Part shown: positions 22,713 through 32,902 of the stretch, piece by piece | Position numbering within the stretch: the stretch's first letter is position 1 | Layout of the letters: each line of letters begins with the position of its first letter | NCBI RefSeq assembly: GCF_003634555.1 | Contig: NZ_RBKS01000001.1 | Coordinates: forward strand, 1,488,001 to 1,552,000 | From: Frondihabitans australicus | Lineage (GTDB): Bacteria; Actinomycetota; Actinomycetes; Actinomycetales; Microbacteriaceae | Length of the DNA: 64,000 bases | Direction: 5' to 3' | The notes under the pieces: generated by a model | Database searches by the model: none | What the model was told of the DNA's origin: nothing | What the model saw: only the letters and a program-made list of their open reading frames with translations | Translations under genes and position numbers: made by a program

Positions 22713-23318
22713 CTAGGACTGGGCGAAGAACGACGCCTCGATGTCGGACTCTACCTCAGCACGATCCCCGCTCACCGCGATGTGCGCCGGCGACAGGAGG
22801 AACACCTTGTTCGTGACGCGCTCGATCTTGCCGTAGAGGCCCTGCGAGAGGCCGCTGGCGAAGTCGACGAGCCGACGCGCGTCGCTCTCGCTCATCTGCG
22901 AGAGGTTGATGATGACGGGGATGCCGTCGCGGAAGCTCGCCGCGATCGACTGGGCGTCCTTGTACTCGCGGGGGTGGACCGTCAGAATTTCGTTCATCTC
23001 AGAAGACACTGCCATCTCGGCCGGAGCCGAATTCTTGGTCGAGGGGCGACGCAGGGGCGTCACAGGAGCGCGGATAGGCGCGGGGGCCGGGACCGCCTGG
23101 ACGGGCGACGCCGACTGGTGCCGCTGCGAGCCGTGGTGAGGGGCTGCGGCCTGGGGCTGCGCGACGGGGGCCGCCGGCGCCGAGTGCTGGGGAGCGGTCG
23201 GCTGCGGAGCGGTGGGCTGGGGGGCCTCCGACTCGGCACGCTCGTGCTGGTCGTCGTACTCGAGCTCCTCGTCGGCGAGGCCTAGGTAGATCAAGCTCTT
23301 CTTCAGCGGGTTCGCCAT
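22713..23318 (-). CDS. sepF: Cell division protein SepF
   Basis: SepF anchors FtsZ to the membrane; Actinobacteria lack FtsA and rely on it. The 201-aa protein has an N-terminal amphipathic segment ([14 protein letters not shown]), a Pro/Ala/Gln-rich linker (about 30-95), and the DUF552 dimer domain beginning near residue 105 with [24 protein letters not shown] precedes the ATG at 23318. Its FtsZ target tail is present in this window at the end of ftsZ. Confidence 0.95.
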   Translation of the reverse strand: MANPLKKSLIYLGLADEELEYDDQHERAESEAPQPTAPQPTAPQHSAPAAPVAQPQAAAPHHGSQRHQSASPVQAVPAPAPIRAPVTPLRRPSTKNSAPAEMAVSSEMNEILTVHPREYKDAQSIAASFRDGIPVIINLSQMSESDARRLVDFASGLSQGLYGKIERVTNKVFLLSPAHIAVSGDRAEVESDIEASFFAQS

Positions 23319-23367
23319 GGTGTCCTCCGTCTAGCAGCCCGTACGAACAAATCGTCTGCGGCCCAGA

Positions 23368-24069
23368 TTAACGAGCGTCGGGCCGGTTTCCGGTGATTGC
23401 CGTCCCGATTCGCAGGTGTGTCGCGCCCTCGGCGATCGCGTCGGCGAAGTCGTGCGACATCCCCGCCGAGATCGCGGTGGCGTCGGGGGCGAGCGCGGTG
23501 ACGGTCTCGGCGAGCTCTCGCAGGCGGGCGAAGGCGCGGCGCGGCTCCTCGTCGAGCGGAGCCACCGCCATCACCCCGCGCAGGGCGAGGCCGGGCGAGG
23601 AAAGGATCCGCTCGGTGAGGTGCTGCAGCTCCTGCGCCCTGACCCCGCCTCGGCCCGGGTCGTCGGTGAGGTTGACCTGCACGAAGCCGTCGAGCACGAG
23701 TCCGTCGTCGACCGCGAGGGCGTCGACGACCGAGTCGCGGTCGAGCGAGTGGACGCTCGTGGCGTAGGAGCGCACCTGACGCGCCTTCTTGGACTGCAGC
23801 TGGCCGATGAAGTGCCAGCGCAGCCCCTCGAGGTCGCTCGTCTCGGCGGCCTTCGCCTGTGCCTCCTGGTGACGGTTCTCGCCCAGGTCGCGCAGGCCGA
23901 GTGCGTGCAGGTCGCGCACGAGCTGCGCCGGGTGGAACTTCGTCACGACGATGGTCGTGAGGGTCGCAGGATCGCGGGACGCCGCACGGGCCGCGTCGGC
24001 GATGCGCCCGAAGACGTCGTCGACCCGGCCCGCGAGGGTGTCGCCGGGGGCCACGGGATCAGCGGCCAC
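23368..24069 (-). CDS. yggS: Pyridoxal phosphate homeostasis protein
   Basis: A 233-aa COG0325 protein with an alanine-racemase-like barrel that binds PLP and buffers the free vitamer. The PLP lysine is in TTIVVTKFHP, and GENRHQEA and HFIGQLQSKK are family signatures. The start is a GTG at 24069, only 6 bp after the ftsZ stop. The ylmD gene that often lies between ftsZ and yggS in Gram-positive bacteria is absent here. Confidence 0.94.
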   Translation of the reverse strand: MAADPVAPGDTLAGRVDDVFGRIADAARAASRDPATLTTIVVTKFHPAQLVRDLHALGLRDLGENRHQEAQAKAAETSDLEGLRWHFIGQLQSKKARQVRSYATSVHSLDRDSVVDALAVDDGLVLDGFVQVNLTDDPGRGGVRAQELQHLTERILSSPGLALRGVMAVAPLDEEPRRAFARLRELAETVTALAPDATAISAGMSHDFADAIAEGATHLRIGTAITGNRPDAR

Positions 24070-24075
24070 GAAGGG

Positions 24076-25227
24076 TCACTTCAGGAAGTCGGGGACGTCG
24101 AGGTCGTCGTCGCCGTCGTCGAACACCGGGTCGGGGCTCGGCGCCTGGTTCTCGTCGGGGCGCTGGTAGGACGGCACGGCGCCGGAGTCGGCGATCGCGC
24201 TCACGCCGCCGACCGTCGTGGTGGCCGGGCCTTCGCTCTCGACGAAGCTCTGGCGGCGCCCCTCCGACTTGGTCGACGGCTCACCGCCGTCGAAGCCCGC
24301 GGCGATGACGGTGACGCGCACCTCGTCGCCGAGGGTGTCGTCGATGACCGCGCCGAAGATGATGTTGGCCTCGGGATGCACGGCCTCCTGAACGAGGCGG
24401 GCCGCGTCGTTGATCTCGAAGATGCCGAGGTTCGAGCCGCCCTGGATCGAGAGGAGCACGCCGTGGGCGCCGTCGATGGACGCCTCGAGGAGGGGCGACG
24501 CGACGGCCAGCTCGGCGGCCTTGATGGCGCGGTCGGCGCCGCGGGAGGAGCCGATGCCCATGAGAGCGGATCCGGCCCCCTGCATCACGCTCTTGACGTC
24601 GGCGAAGTCGAGGTTGATGAGGCCCGGGGTCGTGATGAGGTCGGTGATGCCCTGGACACCGGCGAGGAGCACCTGGTCGGCGGTCTGGAAGGCCTCGACC
24701 ATCGAGATGCCGCGCTCGGAGATCTCGAGGAGGCGGTCGTTCGGCACCACGATGAGGGTGTCGACCTCTTCCTTCAGCGACGCGACGCCGGCCTCGGCCT
24801 GCGCCTGACGGCGTCGACCCTCGAAGCCGAACGGCTTGGTCACGACGCCGATGGTGAGGGCGCCGATCGACTTCGCGATCCTGGCCACCACGGGAGCGCC
24901 GCCGGTGCCGGTGCCGCCGCCCTCGCCCGCCGTGACGAAGACCATGTCGGCCCCGGCCAGAGCCTCCTCGATCTCCTCGGCGTGGTCCTCCGCCGCGCGA
25001 CGGCCGACCTCGGGGTCGGCGCCGGCGCCGAGGCCGCGGGTGAGCTCGCGGCCGACGTCGAGCTTGACGTCGGCGTCGCTGAGCAGCAGCGCCTGGGCGT
25101 CGGTGTTGATCGCGATGAACTCGACTCCGCGGAGTCCGAGCTCGATCATGCGGTTGACGGCGTTGACGCCGCCGCCGCCGACGCCGACGACCTTGATCAC
25201 AGCAAGGTAATTGTGGTTCGTGGTCAC
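24076..25227 (-). CDS. ftsZ: Cell division protein FtsZ
   Basis: Tubulin-like GTPase of the Z ring (383 aa). The signature [13 protein letters not shown] and the T7-loop region [11 protein letters not shown] are intact. After a variable linker the protein ends in DLDVPDFLK, the C-terminal tail that binds SepF in Actinobacteria. The start is a GTG at 25227 with GGAGG 6-7 nt upstream. The 196-bp gap to ftsQ is the largest interruption in this part of the cluster and contains a 23-bp palindrome, so ftsZ has its own regulated promoter. Confidence 0.98.
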   Translation of the reverse strand: MTTNHNYLAVIKVVGVGGGGVNAVNRMIELGLRGVEFIAINTDAQALLLSDADVKLDVGRELTRGLGAGADPEVGRRAAEDHAEEIEEALAGADMVFVTAGEGGGTGTGGAPVVARIAKSIGALTIGVVTKPFGFEGRRRQAQAEAGVASLKEEVDTLIVVPNDRLLEISERGISMVEAFQTADQVLLAGVQGITDLITTPGLINLDFADVKSVMQGAGSALMGIGSSRGADRAIKAAELAVASPLLEASIDGAHGVLLSIQGGSNLGIFEINDAARLVQEAVHPEANIIFGAVIDDTLGDEVRVTVIAAGFDGGEPSTKSEGRRQSFVESEGPATTTVGGVSAIADSGAVPSYQRPDENQAPSPDPVFDDGDDDLDVPDFLK

Positions 25228-25284
25228 GTCCGGCCTCCGCGTGAGATTGCTTGAAAATCTGAGAACACACCGCGGCGCAAAACC

Positions 25285-25307
25285 CTAAAGTTCAAGTTGA
25301 GACTTAG
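25285..25307 (-). promoter_or_regulatory. Palindromic operator-like site upstream of ftsZ
   Basis: The dyad has the form CTAA-N3-TCAA-N-TTGA-N3-TTAG and lies 58-80 bp upstream of the ftsZ start. On the minus strand its first half reads CTAAGTCTCAA, which is repeated exactly upstream of the merR gene at 56252. A MerR-type activator of ftsZ (FtsR) is known in Corynebacterium and its likely orthologue is encoded at 56420-57118, so this is a candidate FtsR or second-MerR site. Confidence 0.55.
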
Positions 25308-25423
25308 TGTTATGCCGAGTATGCATGTCGTGCAGTCACAAGGTATGTGCCAGCGTGACCCGCCCCGGACCGACTTGCCCGCGTGTCGCGAAACCGTGCG
25401 GGGATTCGCATCGTTCCCGTCGA

Positions 25424-26500
25424 CTACTTGGTGCGGATGATGCCGTTGTCGGGCGCCGACACGTCGTACTCGACCGGCTGACTCGGGTTCGTGGCCTTGT
25501 GGCTCTTGATCAGGCCCGTGAGCAGCGCAGCCTTCTGCGTGGACGAGTCGGCGCTCCCCCACACGACCTGCTCGCCCGTCTTGAGGTTGAGGGTCACGTC
25601 GTCCGCCGTCGACGCGGTGACCTTCGTGACCGACGCGCGCAGCGTGGCGGGAAGCGAGAGCAGCACCTCGGCGGCGGCGCGGTAGACGCTGCCCGAGATC
25701 GTCGCGCCCTTGATGTCGACGACCGGGTAGCCGGCGGGCTGCTTCGGCGACGTCTGGATCACGATGCCGGCCGGGTCGACCAGCTCGTAGCCCGACGAGA
25801 TCTTCACCGAGGCGATCGGCTGCCGCTCGGTGATCTTGATGACGAGGGTGTGCGGCGGTTCGGTCTCGGTGACGTACGACTCGATCAGCGGGAAGTCCGA
25901 GAGGTCGCTCTTCACCTGCGTGAAGTCGACCATCGCGAGGGGCTTGCCGATCTGATCGTGAAGCGAGTCGAGCACGGCGGCCTTCGAGACGCGGCTCGTG
26001 CCCTCGACCTTGATCGTCTGCAGCGACAGCAGCGGCGAGAAGACGCTGATCGTCACGGAGCCGACCAGCACCACCACGACGACGCCGGCGGCGATCCAGC
26101 CGGCCCTCCGGTGGCGACTGCGCCGGGTGAACCGTCGCACCTCGCTCCGCTCGACGGCTCGGCGGGCGCTGGCGGCGCGGCGGGCCAGGCGACGGGCCGC
26201 GCTCGCACGCGTGCGGGCCTCCGAGGCTCCGGTGTCGACGGGATCGATGCGCGCAGGATCGGCGACGGCCTCGTCGACCGGGGTCTTCTCCGCGCCGCCC
26301 CGCTCCTTCGTGGCCGTCCCCGACGCCGCACGCGCCACGGCGGCCTTCGCGGCCCCCAGGGACGGGCGGACGCCGCGGGTCGTCGGCGACTTCTCGCTCG
26401 TCGACTCGTCGACGGGCGCCTCAGCCGTCTCGTCGACCACGGGCTCCTCGGCCCGGGGACGCGGCGGCGGGACCCTGTCGAACCCCTCTGGTCGCTTCAC
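25424..26500 (-). CDS. ftsQ: Cell division protein FtsQ (DivIB)
   Basis: Bitopic division protein (358 aa). A long, basic and acidic low-complexity N-terminal region (about 115 residues, rich in Ala, Arg, Glu and Thr) precedes one membrane helix (about 123-143), a POTRA domain beginning LQTIKVEGTSRVSKAAV, and the FtsQ beta domain. The start is a GTG at 26500, 8 bp after the murC stop. The N-terminal region is longer than in rod-shaped models, as is common in Actinobacteria. Confidence 0.92.
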   Translation of the reverse strand: MKRPEGFDRVPPPRPRAEEPVVDETAEAPVDESTSEKSPTTRGVRPSLGAAKAAVARAASGTATKERGGAEKTPVDEAVADPARIDPVDTGASEARTRASAARRLARRAASARRAVERSEVRRFTRRSRHRRAGWIAAGVVVVVLVGSVTISVFSPLLSLQTIKVEGTSRVSKAAVLDSLHDQIGKPLAMVDFTQVKSDLSDFPLIESYVTETEPPHTLVIKITERQPIASVKISSGYELVDPAGIVIQTSPKQPAGYPVVDIKGATISGSVYRAAAEVLLSLPATLRASVTKVTASTADDVTLNLKTGEQVVWGSADSSTQKAALLTGLIKSHKATNPSQPVEYDVSAPDNGIIRTK

Positions 26501-26508
26501 GCGCCCGC

Positions 26509-27936
26509 CTAGTCGCCCGCCGGGGCGGGCTCGGTCTCGGCCTGCGGGGTGCGTTCGAGGCTGCCGAGCAGCTGCGGCACGATGCGGTACACGTCGCCGC
26601 AGCCGAGCGTGATGACGAAGTCGCCGTCGCGGGCGATCTCGGCGACGCGGTCGGCGGCCTGCTGCCAGTCGGGCACGTAGTCGACCCTCGACGGGTCGTC
26701 GAAGCGCTCAGAGACCAGCGCGCCGGTGACGCCGGGCACGGGGTCCTCGCGGGCGCCGTAAACGTCGAGCACGACGGTGTGATCGGCGAGCGTCTCGTAC
26801 GCGGCGGCGAACTCCCCCGCCATCATCTGCGTGCGGCTGTAGAGGTGCGGCTGGTGGACGGCGATGAGCCGGCCGTCGCCGACGACGGTGCGGGCCGCCT
26901 GGAGCGCGGCCTGGACCTCGGTCGGGTGGTGCGCGTAGTCGTCGTAGACGCTGACGCCGCGGACCGTGCCGTGCAGCTCGAAGCGGCGCTGCGTCCCGCC
27001 GAAGACCTCGAGGCCCGAGATCGCCTCCTCGGGGGTGAGGCCGAGCCCGGTGAGCACCGCGTAGGCGCCCGCGGCGTTGAGGGCGTTGTGCGTGCCGGGC
27101 ACGGCGAGCTGCACTCGCCGGTCGACGCCGGCGTGCGACAGGGTGAAGGCGACGGGGCCGGACGTGGTGACCTCCGACACGCGGACAGTCGCATCCTGGG
27201 CCAGACCGAAGGTGACCACCCGCGAGGCGTCGAGCGACGCGGTGACCGCGACGGCGCCGGGGTCGTCGCTGGAGATCACGACGAACTCGCGAGCGCGGGA
27301 GGCGAAGGTGACGAAGGCCTCGTCGAACGCCTCGCGCGAGCCGTAGTGGTCGAGGTGGTCGGCGTCGACGTTCGTGATCAGGGCGATCGAGGTGTCGTAG
27401 AGGAGGAAGGAGCCGTCGGACTCGTCGGCCTCGATGACGAACAGGTCGTCACCGCCGCCCTTGGCGCTCACGCCGAGCGACTGGATGACGCCGCCGTTGA
27501 CGAAGTTGGGGTCGCGGTCGGCCTCGAGGAGGGCGGTGATGATCATGCCGGTCGAGGTGGTCTTGCCGTGCGCGCCGGCGACCGAGACGAGGCGGTGCGA
27601 GCCGATCAGCCAGGCGAGGGCCTGCGACCGGTGCAGCACCGGCAGGCCCATCTCGAGGGCGAGCTGGTACTCGGGGTTGTCCTGCCAGAGGGCGCCCGTC
27701 ACGACCAGGGTGTCGGCGTCGCCGACGTTCGCGGCGTCGTGGCCGATCGTGATCGTGGCGCCGAGTCCGCGCAGGGCGTCGATGTTCGACGACTCGCGGA
27801 CGTCCGAGCCCGTGACCGTGTAGCCGCTGGCGAGGAAGACGCGGGCGATGCCGCTCATGCCGGATCCGCCGATGCCGACGAAGTGGAGCTTGCCGAGGTT
27901 CTCGGGCAGGGCCTTGGTGAGGTCGGGCTTGATCAT
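26509..27936 (-). CDS. murC: UDP-N-acetylmuramate-L-alanine ligase
   Basis: MurC adds the first residue of the peptide stem. The protein (475 aa) has the N-terminal Rossmann motif [12 protein letters not shown], the ATP-binding [11 protein letters not shown] and the conserved EADESDGSF. The ATG at 27936 overlaps the murG stop by 4 bp. Downstream is ftsQ. Confidence 0.96.
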   Translation of the reverse strand: MIKPDLTKALPENLGKLHFVGIGGSGMSGIARVFLASGYTVTGSDVRESSNIDALRGLGATITIGHDAANVGDADTLVVTGALWQDNPEYQLALEMGLPVLHRSQALAWLIGSHRLVSVAGAHGKTTSTGMIITALLEADRDPNFVNGGVIQSLGVSAKGGGDDLFVIEADESDGSFLLYDTSIALITNVDADHLDHYGSREAFDEAFVTFASRAREFVVISSDDPGAVAVTASLDASRVVTFGLAQDATVRVSEVTTSGPVAFTLSHAGVDRRVQLAVPGTHNALNAAGAYAVLTGLGLTPEEAISGLEVFGGTQRRFELHGTVRGVSVYDDYAHHPTEVQAALQAARTVVGDGRLIAVHQPHLYSRTQMMAGEFAAAYETLADHTVVLDVYGAREDPVPGVTGALVSERFDDPSRVDYVPDWQQAADRVAEIARDGDFVITLGCGDVYRIVPQLLGSLERTPQAETEPAPAGD

Positions 27937-29069
27937 GACTTCTTCTGACTGACGGAACCGGTGACTGAGGTGCTGGGACGCGACGGGGCCGAGACCTGCG
28001 CCGGAGTCGCCTCCAGCACAAGGTCGACCATGCGATCAGCTCCGTCGCGGATCCCGACCGACGCCGAGCGCGCGGCCATGTCGGCGGTGAGGGCGCGGTC
28101 GAGCAGGATCGGCACGAGCTTCGACCGCACCCACGCCGGCGTGAACTGCTCGTCGGCGACCAGCTGCGCGCCTCCTGCGGCCACGACGTCCGCGGCGTTG
28201 AACCGCTGCTCGCCGTTGCCCACGGGGTACGGCACGAGCACGGCGGGCAGGCCGAGCGCGGTCAGCTCGCTGACGGTGGCTGCTCCGGCGCGCGAGACGA
28301 CGAAGTCGGCGGCCGACAGGGCGAGGTCCATGCGGTCGCAGTACTTCAGCAGGTGGTAGTCGGCGAGCGGCGTCGAGGTGATGTCGCTCTTCTCGCCGGT
28401 GATGTGCAGGATCTGCCAGCCTGCGCCGAGGATCGCCTCCGCGGCGCGCGACACGGTCTCGTTCAGCCGTCGCGCCCCGAGCGACCCGCCGGTGACGAGC
28501 ACCGTGGGCTTCGCTGGGTCGAGGCCGAAGAACTGCTGCGCCTCCGACTGCGTCGTACGCCGGTCGAGGGTCTCGATCTCGTCGCGGAGCGGCATCCCCA
28601 CCTGGCGCGCGTGCCGCAGTCGGGTCGAGGCGAACACGACGCCGACGTGACGGGTGGCCCAGGAGCCGAGGACGTTGGCGATCCCGGGCTTGGCGTTCGC
28701 CTCGTGCACGACGATCGGCACCTTGGCGCGCCAGGCCGCGAGATAGGCGGGTGCGGCGGCGTACCCGCCGAAGCCCACGACGACGTCGACCCCGTGCTCG
28801 GCGAGGAGCCTGCGGACACCGGCCACGGCGCCGACGATGCGCTTCGGGAAGCGGAGGGCGGCCGCGTTGGGACGCCGCGGGAAGGGCAGTCGCGGCACGG
28901 TCAGCAGCTCGTAGCCGCGGGCCGGGACGAGCCGGGCTTCGAGCCCCTCCGCCGTGCCGAGCACGAGGATGGTCGCGCCGGGGTCGCGGCGCCGCAGGCG
29001 ATCGGCCGTGGCGAGGAGCGGATTCACATGGCCGGCGGTGCCGCCGCCGGCGAGGAGGTACGTCGTCAC
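27933..29069 (-). CDS. murG: Lipid II synthase MurG
   Basis: Membrane-associated GT28 glycosyltransferase that adds GlcNAc to lipid I. The protein (378 aa) starts with the glycine loop [28 protein letters not shown] and [17 protein letters not shown] match the UDP-GlcNAc site. The start is the GTG at 29069, which overlaps the ftsW stop (GTGA); a much longer upstream frame is the shadow of ftsW. The stop overlaps the murC start. Confidence 0.96.
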   Translation of the reverse strand: MTTYLLAGGGTAGHVNPLLATADRLRRRDPGATILVLGTAEGLEARLVPARGYELLTVPRLPFPRRPNAAALRFPKRIVGAVAGVRRLLAEHGVDVVVGFGGYAAAPAYLAAWRAKVPIVVHEANAKPGIANVLGSWATRHVGVVFASTRLRHARQVGMPLRDEIETLDRRTTQSEAQQFFGLDPAKPTVLVTGGSLGARRLNETVSRAAEAILGAGWQILHITGEKSDITSTPLADYHLLKYCDRMDLALSAADFVVSRAGAATVSELTALGLPAVLVPYPVGNGEQRFNAADVVAAGGAQLVADEQFTPAWVRSKLVPILLDRALTADMAARSASVGIRDGADRMVDLVLEATPAQVSAPSRPSTSVTGSVSQKKS

Positions 29070-30322
29070 CGGAGAGACCCTACCGTCTCGCGCGGCGCCA
29101 TCGCTGGGCGCTCGTCGGCGTCGTGACGACGCACGAACGAGAGCACCACGCCGATGGCGAGCAGGCCGAAGATCATCGACGAACCGCCCGCGGAGATCAG
29201 CGGAAGGGGCACGCCGAGCACGGGGAGGAGACCGAGCACCACGGCGATGTTCACGAGGGCCTGGCCGATGATCCAGGTGGTGATGGCGGCCGTCGTGATG
29301 CGGACGAACGCGTCGTCGGAGCGCCGGATGATCTTGAAGAACGACACCGCCAGCACAATGAACAGGCCGAGCACGACGCACGCGCCGATCAGTCCGAGCT
29401 CTTCGCCGATGATGGCGAAGATGAAGTCGTTGTCGGCCTCCGGCAGCCACGACCACTTCGCCTTCGAGTTGCCGAGGCCGACGCCGAAGACGCCGCCCGA
29501 GGCGAGTGCCCAGAGACCGTGGGTGGTCTGCCAGCAGGTCGACTGGTAGGCGGCCGCGCTCGAGCAGCCGTCGAGCCAGGCCGAGATGCGCGTCGTGCGC
29601 GAGTTGCCGCCGAGAGTGAGGATCGGGATCGCGACGCACAGCGCCAGAGCCGGGAGGATGAAGAACTTGAGCGGCACGCCCGCGAGGAAGACGGCGACGG
29701 CCACCTCCATGAGGATGATCAGCGTGGTGCCGAGGTCGCCGCCCTTCATGATCAGCAGGACCGCGAGGATCACGACCGGCACGAGGGGCACGACGACCTG
29801 TTTCCAGTCGGCCAGGTGCTGCTGCTTCTTCACCAGGATCGACGCGATCCAGATGGCGAGGGCGAGCTTGAGGAACTCCGACGGCTGGGCCGAGAACGAT
29901 CCGATCCGGATCCAGTTCCGGTTGCCGTTGACGTCGATGCCGAGCGGCGTGAAGACCAGCAGCTGCAGGAACATCGCCAGGGCGAGCAGGTGCCAGGAGT
30001 ACCGCATCCACGCCCGGCGAGAGACGCGGGTCGCGATGAGCATGAGCGGGATCCCGACCGCGGCGAAGATCAGCTGGCGCAGGAAGGCGCCGAAGAAGTC
30101 GTGGGTCTGCACGAACTGCTCGACGCTCGACGACGACAGCACCATGACCACGCCGAAGACGACGAGGAAGAGCGCGGTGCCGAGGATCACGAAGAAGGTC
30201 GAGGTCTCCGCGGCGAAGATCCTCTTGACCCTGACGACGGCGGCGCCGTTGGGGCTGAAGGCCGAGTCAGCGGTCGTCGCTCCCGGACGCTTCGGGAGGT
30301 TGGACGTCTGAGTCGTGGCCAT
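29066..30322 (-). CDS. ftsW: SEDS peptidoglycan polymerase FtsW
   Basis: Septal glycosyltransferase partner of FtsI, with about ten membrane helices (418 aa). SEDS signatures include the GLGNSKAKWSWLPEADNDFIFAI region in two parts and the GVPLPLISAGGSS segment. The start is the ATG at 30322, with GGGAGG 8 nt upstream; a GTG at 30331 would overlap that ribosome-binding site. The N-terminus overlaps the end of murD by 56 bp, more than the usual 4 bp in this cluster. Confidence 0.94.
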   Translation of the reverse strand: MATTQTSNLPKRPGATTADSAFSPNGAAVVRVKRIFAAETSTFFVILGTALFLVVFGVVMVLSSSSVEQFVQTHDFFGAFLRQLIFAAVGIPLMLIATRVSRRAWMRYSWHLLALAMFLQLLVFTPLGIDVNGNRNWIRIGSFSAQPSEFLKLALAIWIASILVKKQQHLADWKQVVVPLVPVVILAVLLIMKGGDLGTTLIILMEVAVAVFLAGVPLKFFILPALALCVAIPILTLGGNSRTTRISAWLDGCSSAAAYQSTCWQTTHGLWALASGGVFGVGLGNSKAKWSWLPEADNDFIFAIIGEELGLIGACVVLGLFIVLAVSFFKIIRRSDDAFVRITTAAITTWIIGQALVNIAVVLGLLPVLGVPLPLISAGGSSMIFGLLAIGVVLSFVRRHDADERPAMAPRETVGSLR

Positions 30323-31814
30323 CGGCGTCACCTCCCAGGTGGTCGTGCACGGCTCGTGCGAACGCGTCGCCGCGGGCGCCGTAGCTGTCGAACTGATCGA
30401 ACGATGCCGCTGCCGGCGCGAGCAGGACGGTGTCTCCCGGCTCGGCGACCGACGCCGCGAGCTGCACGGCGCGCGTCATCACAGAGTCAGTCTCGGTGGC
30501 CTCGACCTCGAACACGGGGATGCCGGGGGCGTGTCGCTGGAAGGCCTCCCTGAGAGTCTGCCGGTCGGCCCCGATCAGCACCGCCGCCTTCACGTGCGCG
30601 GTGTCGTCGCGCACCAGCGGCGACACGTCGACGCCCTTGAAGAGCCCGCCGACGATCCAGACGGCCGAGGCCGCGGCGCGCAGGGAGGCTCGGGCCGCGT
30701 GCGGGTTCGTCGCCTTCGAGTCGTCGATCCAGGTGATGCCGCCGGCCGTCGCGACGACCTCCGAGCGGTGGTGGTCGGCGCGGAAGGCGTGGGCGGCGAG
30801 GTCGACCGCCGACGGGTCGACGTCGATCGCCCGGACGAGGGCCGCGGCGGCCAGCACATCGGCCACGAGGTGGTCGGCGCCCAGGCCGGAGGACGTCAGC
30901 GTGTCGACGGTCGTGAGCTCGAGAGCGCGAGTGTGCCGCTCGGCGAGGAACGCCCGGTCGACGAGCACGCCCTCGACGACGCCGAAGTCGGAGATCGGCG
31001 GGATGTCGAGGCCGAAGCCCACCGCGCGGCAGCCCTCCTCGACGTCGGCGTCCTCCACCATGTGCCGGGTCGCCTCGTCGGCGCGGTTGTACACGCAGGC
31101 CACGCGGGTGTTCGCGTAGACGCGCGCCTTCGCCGCCCGGTACGCCTCGAACGAGCCGTGCCACTCCAGGTGGTCGTCCTCGATGTTGAGGCAGACGCTG
31201 GCCGCAGGATGCAGGGCCCCCTCGCCCTCGATCGGCAGGTAGTGCAGCTGGTGGCTCGAGAGCTCGACCGCGAGCACGTCGAACCCCTCCGGTTCGCGGA
31301 CCGCGTCGAGCACCGGCAGGCCGATGTTGCCGCACGCCGCGACCGAGCGCCCCGAGGCGGCGACCATGGCGGCGACGAGCTGCGTCGTCGTGGTCTTGCC
31401 GTTGGTGCCGGTGATGAGGAGCCACTCGGCCGGCGGCGACACCTTGTCGCGCACGCGCCAGGCGAGCTCGACGTCGCCCCAGACGGCCGCGCCGGACTGC
31501 GTCGCCCAGCGGACGATCGGGTGGTGCGGGGCCAGCCCGGGACTGACGATGACGACCTCGGGGGCGAAGTCCGTGAGCTCCTGCGCCGGGGTGTCGAGGC
31601 TCGAGGCCACGAAGCGGGCGCCGATGACGCCCAGGAGGTCGACGCGGTCGCGGGCCTCGTCGGTGGTCGCCTCGGGCGCGGCGACGAGCACCTCGGCGCC
31701 GAGCTCGACGAGCGTGTCGGCCGCCGAGAAGCCCGAGACGCCGAGGCCGAGCACCGCGACGCGCAGGCCCTTCCAGTCGGCGTGCCAGCTGGTGAGGGTC
31801 GTGAGGTCTCTCAC
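30267..31814 (-). CDS. murD: UDP-N-acetylmuramoylalanine-D-glutamate ligase
   Basis: MurD adds D-glutamate to the stem peptide. The 515-aa protein has the N-terminal [11 protein letters not shown] motif, ATP loop [11 protein letters not shown] and the [12 protein letters not shown] segment. The start is the GTG at 31814, overlapping the mraY stop in GTGA. The C-terminal tail ([12 protein letters not shown]) is acidic and lies in the overlap with ftsW. Confidence 0.95.
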   Translation of the reverse strand: MRDLTTLTSWHADWKGLRVAVLGLGVSGFSAADTLVELGAEVLVAAPEATTDEARDRVDLLGVIGARFVASSLDTPAQELTDFAPEVVIVSPGLAPHHPIVRWATQSGAAVWGDVELAWRVRDKVSPPAEWLLITGTNGKTTTTQLVAAMVAASGRSVAACGNIGLPVLDAVREPEGFDVLAVELSSHQLHYLPIEGEGALHPAASVCLNIEDDHLEWHGSFEAYRAAKARVYANTRVACVYNRADEATRHMVEDADVEEGCRAVGFGLDIPPISDFGVVEGVLVDRAFLAERHTRALELTTVDTLTSSGLGADHLVADVLAAAALVRAIDVDPSAVDLAAHAFRADHHRSEVVATAGGITWIDDSKATNPHAARASLRAAASAVWIVGGLFKGVDVSPLVRDDTAHVKAAVLIGADRQTLREAFQRHAPGIPVFEVEATETDSVMTRAVQLAASVAEPGDTVLLAPAAASFDQFDSYGARGDAFARAVHDHLGGDADGHDSDVQPPEASGSDDR

Positions 31815-32902
31815 GCGCGGCTGATCCAGTCGAGGTAGAAGACGCCGAGGCCCACGGCGACGAACAGGCCGCCGATGATCCAGAAGCGGACCACGACCGT
31901 GACCTCGGCCCAGCCCTTGAGCTCGAAGTGGTGGTGCAGCGGGCTCATGAGGAAGATCCGCTTGCCGTGCGTCAGCTTGAAGTAGATCCGCTGCACGATC
32001 ACCGAGCCGGTGACGATGAGGAACAGGCCGCCGATGAGCACCAGGAGCAGCTCGGTGCGGCTGAGGATCGCCAGCGCGGCGAGGGCGCCGCCGAGGCCGA
32101 GAGAGCCGGTGTCGCCGAGGAAGATCTGCGCGGGAGAGGTGTTCCACCAGAGGAACCCGATGAGGCCGCCCGAGATGCACGCGGCGACGACCGCGAGGTC
32201 GAGCGGACTGGTGGTCGTGTAGCAGGCCGACTTCACCGCCCGCAGGCTGAAGCACGACTGGTTGTACTGCCAGAAGCCGATGAAGATGAAGGCGCCGAGA
32301 GCCAGGATCGACGCGCCGGTCGCGAGACCGTCGAGCCCGTCGGCGACGTTGACGCCGTTCGACGCCGACACCGTGATGAGCGTCACCCAGATGGCGAAGA
32401 GGATTCCGCCGATGAGCGGGCCGAAGAAGAACAGGTTCAGCCACGGGATGTCGCGGACGCCCGAGATGAAGTGCGACGCGGCGGTCTGCCCGTGCGGGCC
32501 GGCCACCCAGATCGCGAGCACGGCGAAGACCACGGCCACGATGACCTGGCCGAGGATCTTGGCCCAGCCGGTGAGCCCGAGGCTGCGCTGGCGGCGCACC
32601 TTCGTGAAGTCGTCCAGGAACCCGACGAAGCCGAGCCCCACCATCATGAGCAGGACCAGGAGTCCGCTCATGGTGAGGGCGTCCCCGCCCGCGAGGTGGC
32701 CGAGGAAGTACCCCAGCACCGTGCCCAGGATCACGACGGTGCCGCCCATGGTGGCGGTTCCGCGCTTCGTGTGGTGCGACTGCGGGCCGTCGGACCGGAT
32801 GAACTGCCCCCAGCCGAGCTGGTGGAAGAGCCGGATGAAGATCGGCGTGAGCAGCAGGGTGAACCAGAGCGACACGCCGCCGCCGATGAGGAGGGCGATC
32901 AC
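31811..32902 (-). CDS. mraY: Phospho-N-acetylmuramoyl-pentapeptide transferase
   Basis: MraY transfers phospho-MurNAc-pentapeptide to undecaprenyl phosphate, forming lipid I. The 363-aa protein has about ten helices, KRGTATMGG near the N-terminus, the DDFTKV aspartate pair, [15 protein letters not shown], and [12 protein letters not shown] near the C-terminus. The start is a GTG at 32902 overlapping the murF stop. Confidence 0.97.
   Translation of the reverse strand: MIALLIGGGVSLWFTLLLTPIFIRLFHQLGWGQFIRSDGPQSHHTKRGTATMGGTVVILGTVLGYFLGHLAGGDALTMSGLLVLLMMVGLGFVGFLDDFTKVRRQRSLGLTGWAKILGQVIVAVVFAVLAIWVAGPHGQTAASHFISGVRDIPWLNLFFFGPLIGGILFAIWVTLITVSASNGVNVADGLDGLATGASILALGAFIFIGFWQYNQSCFSLRAVKSACYTTTSPLDLAVVAACISGGLIGFLWWNTSPAQIFLGDTGSLGLGGALAALAILSRTELLLVLIGGLFLIVTGSVIVQRIYFKLTHGKRIFLMSPLHHHFELKGWAEVTVVVRFWIIGGLFVAVGLGVFYLDWISRA

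Noticed and set aside
30322-30331. GTG at 30331 as ftsW start
   Set aside because: Its first base is the last G of the GGGAGG ribosome-binding site that serves the ATG at 30322.
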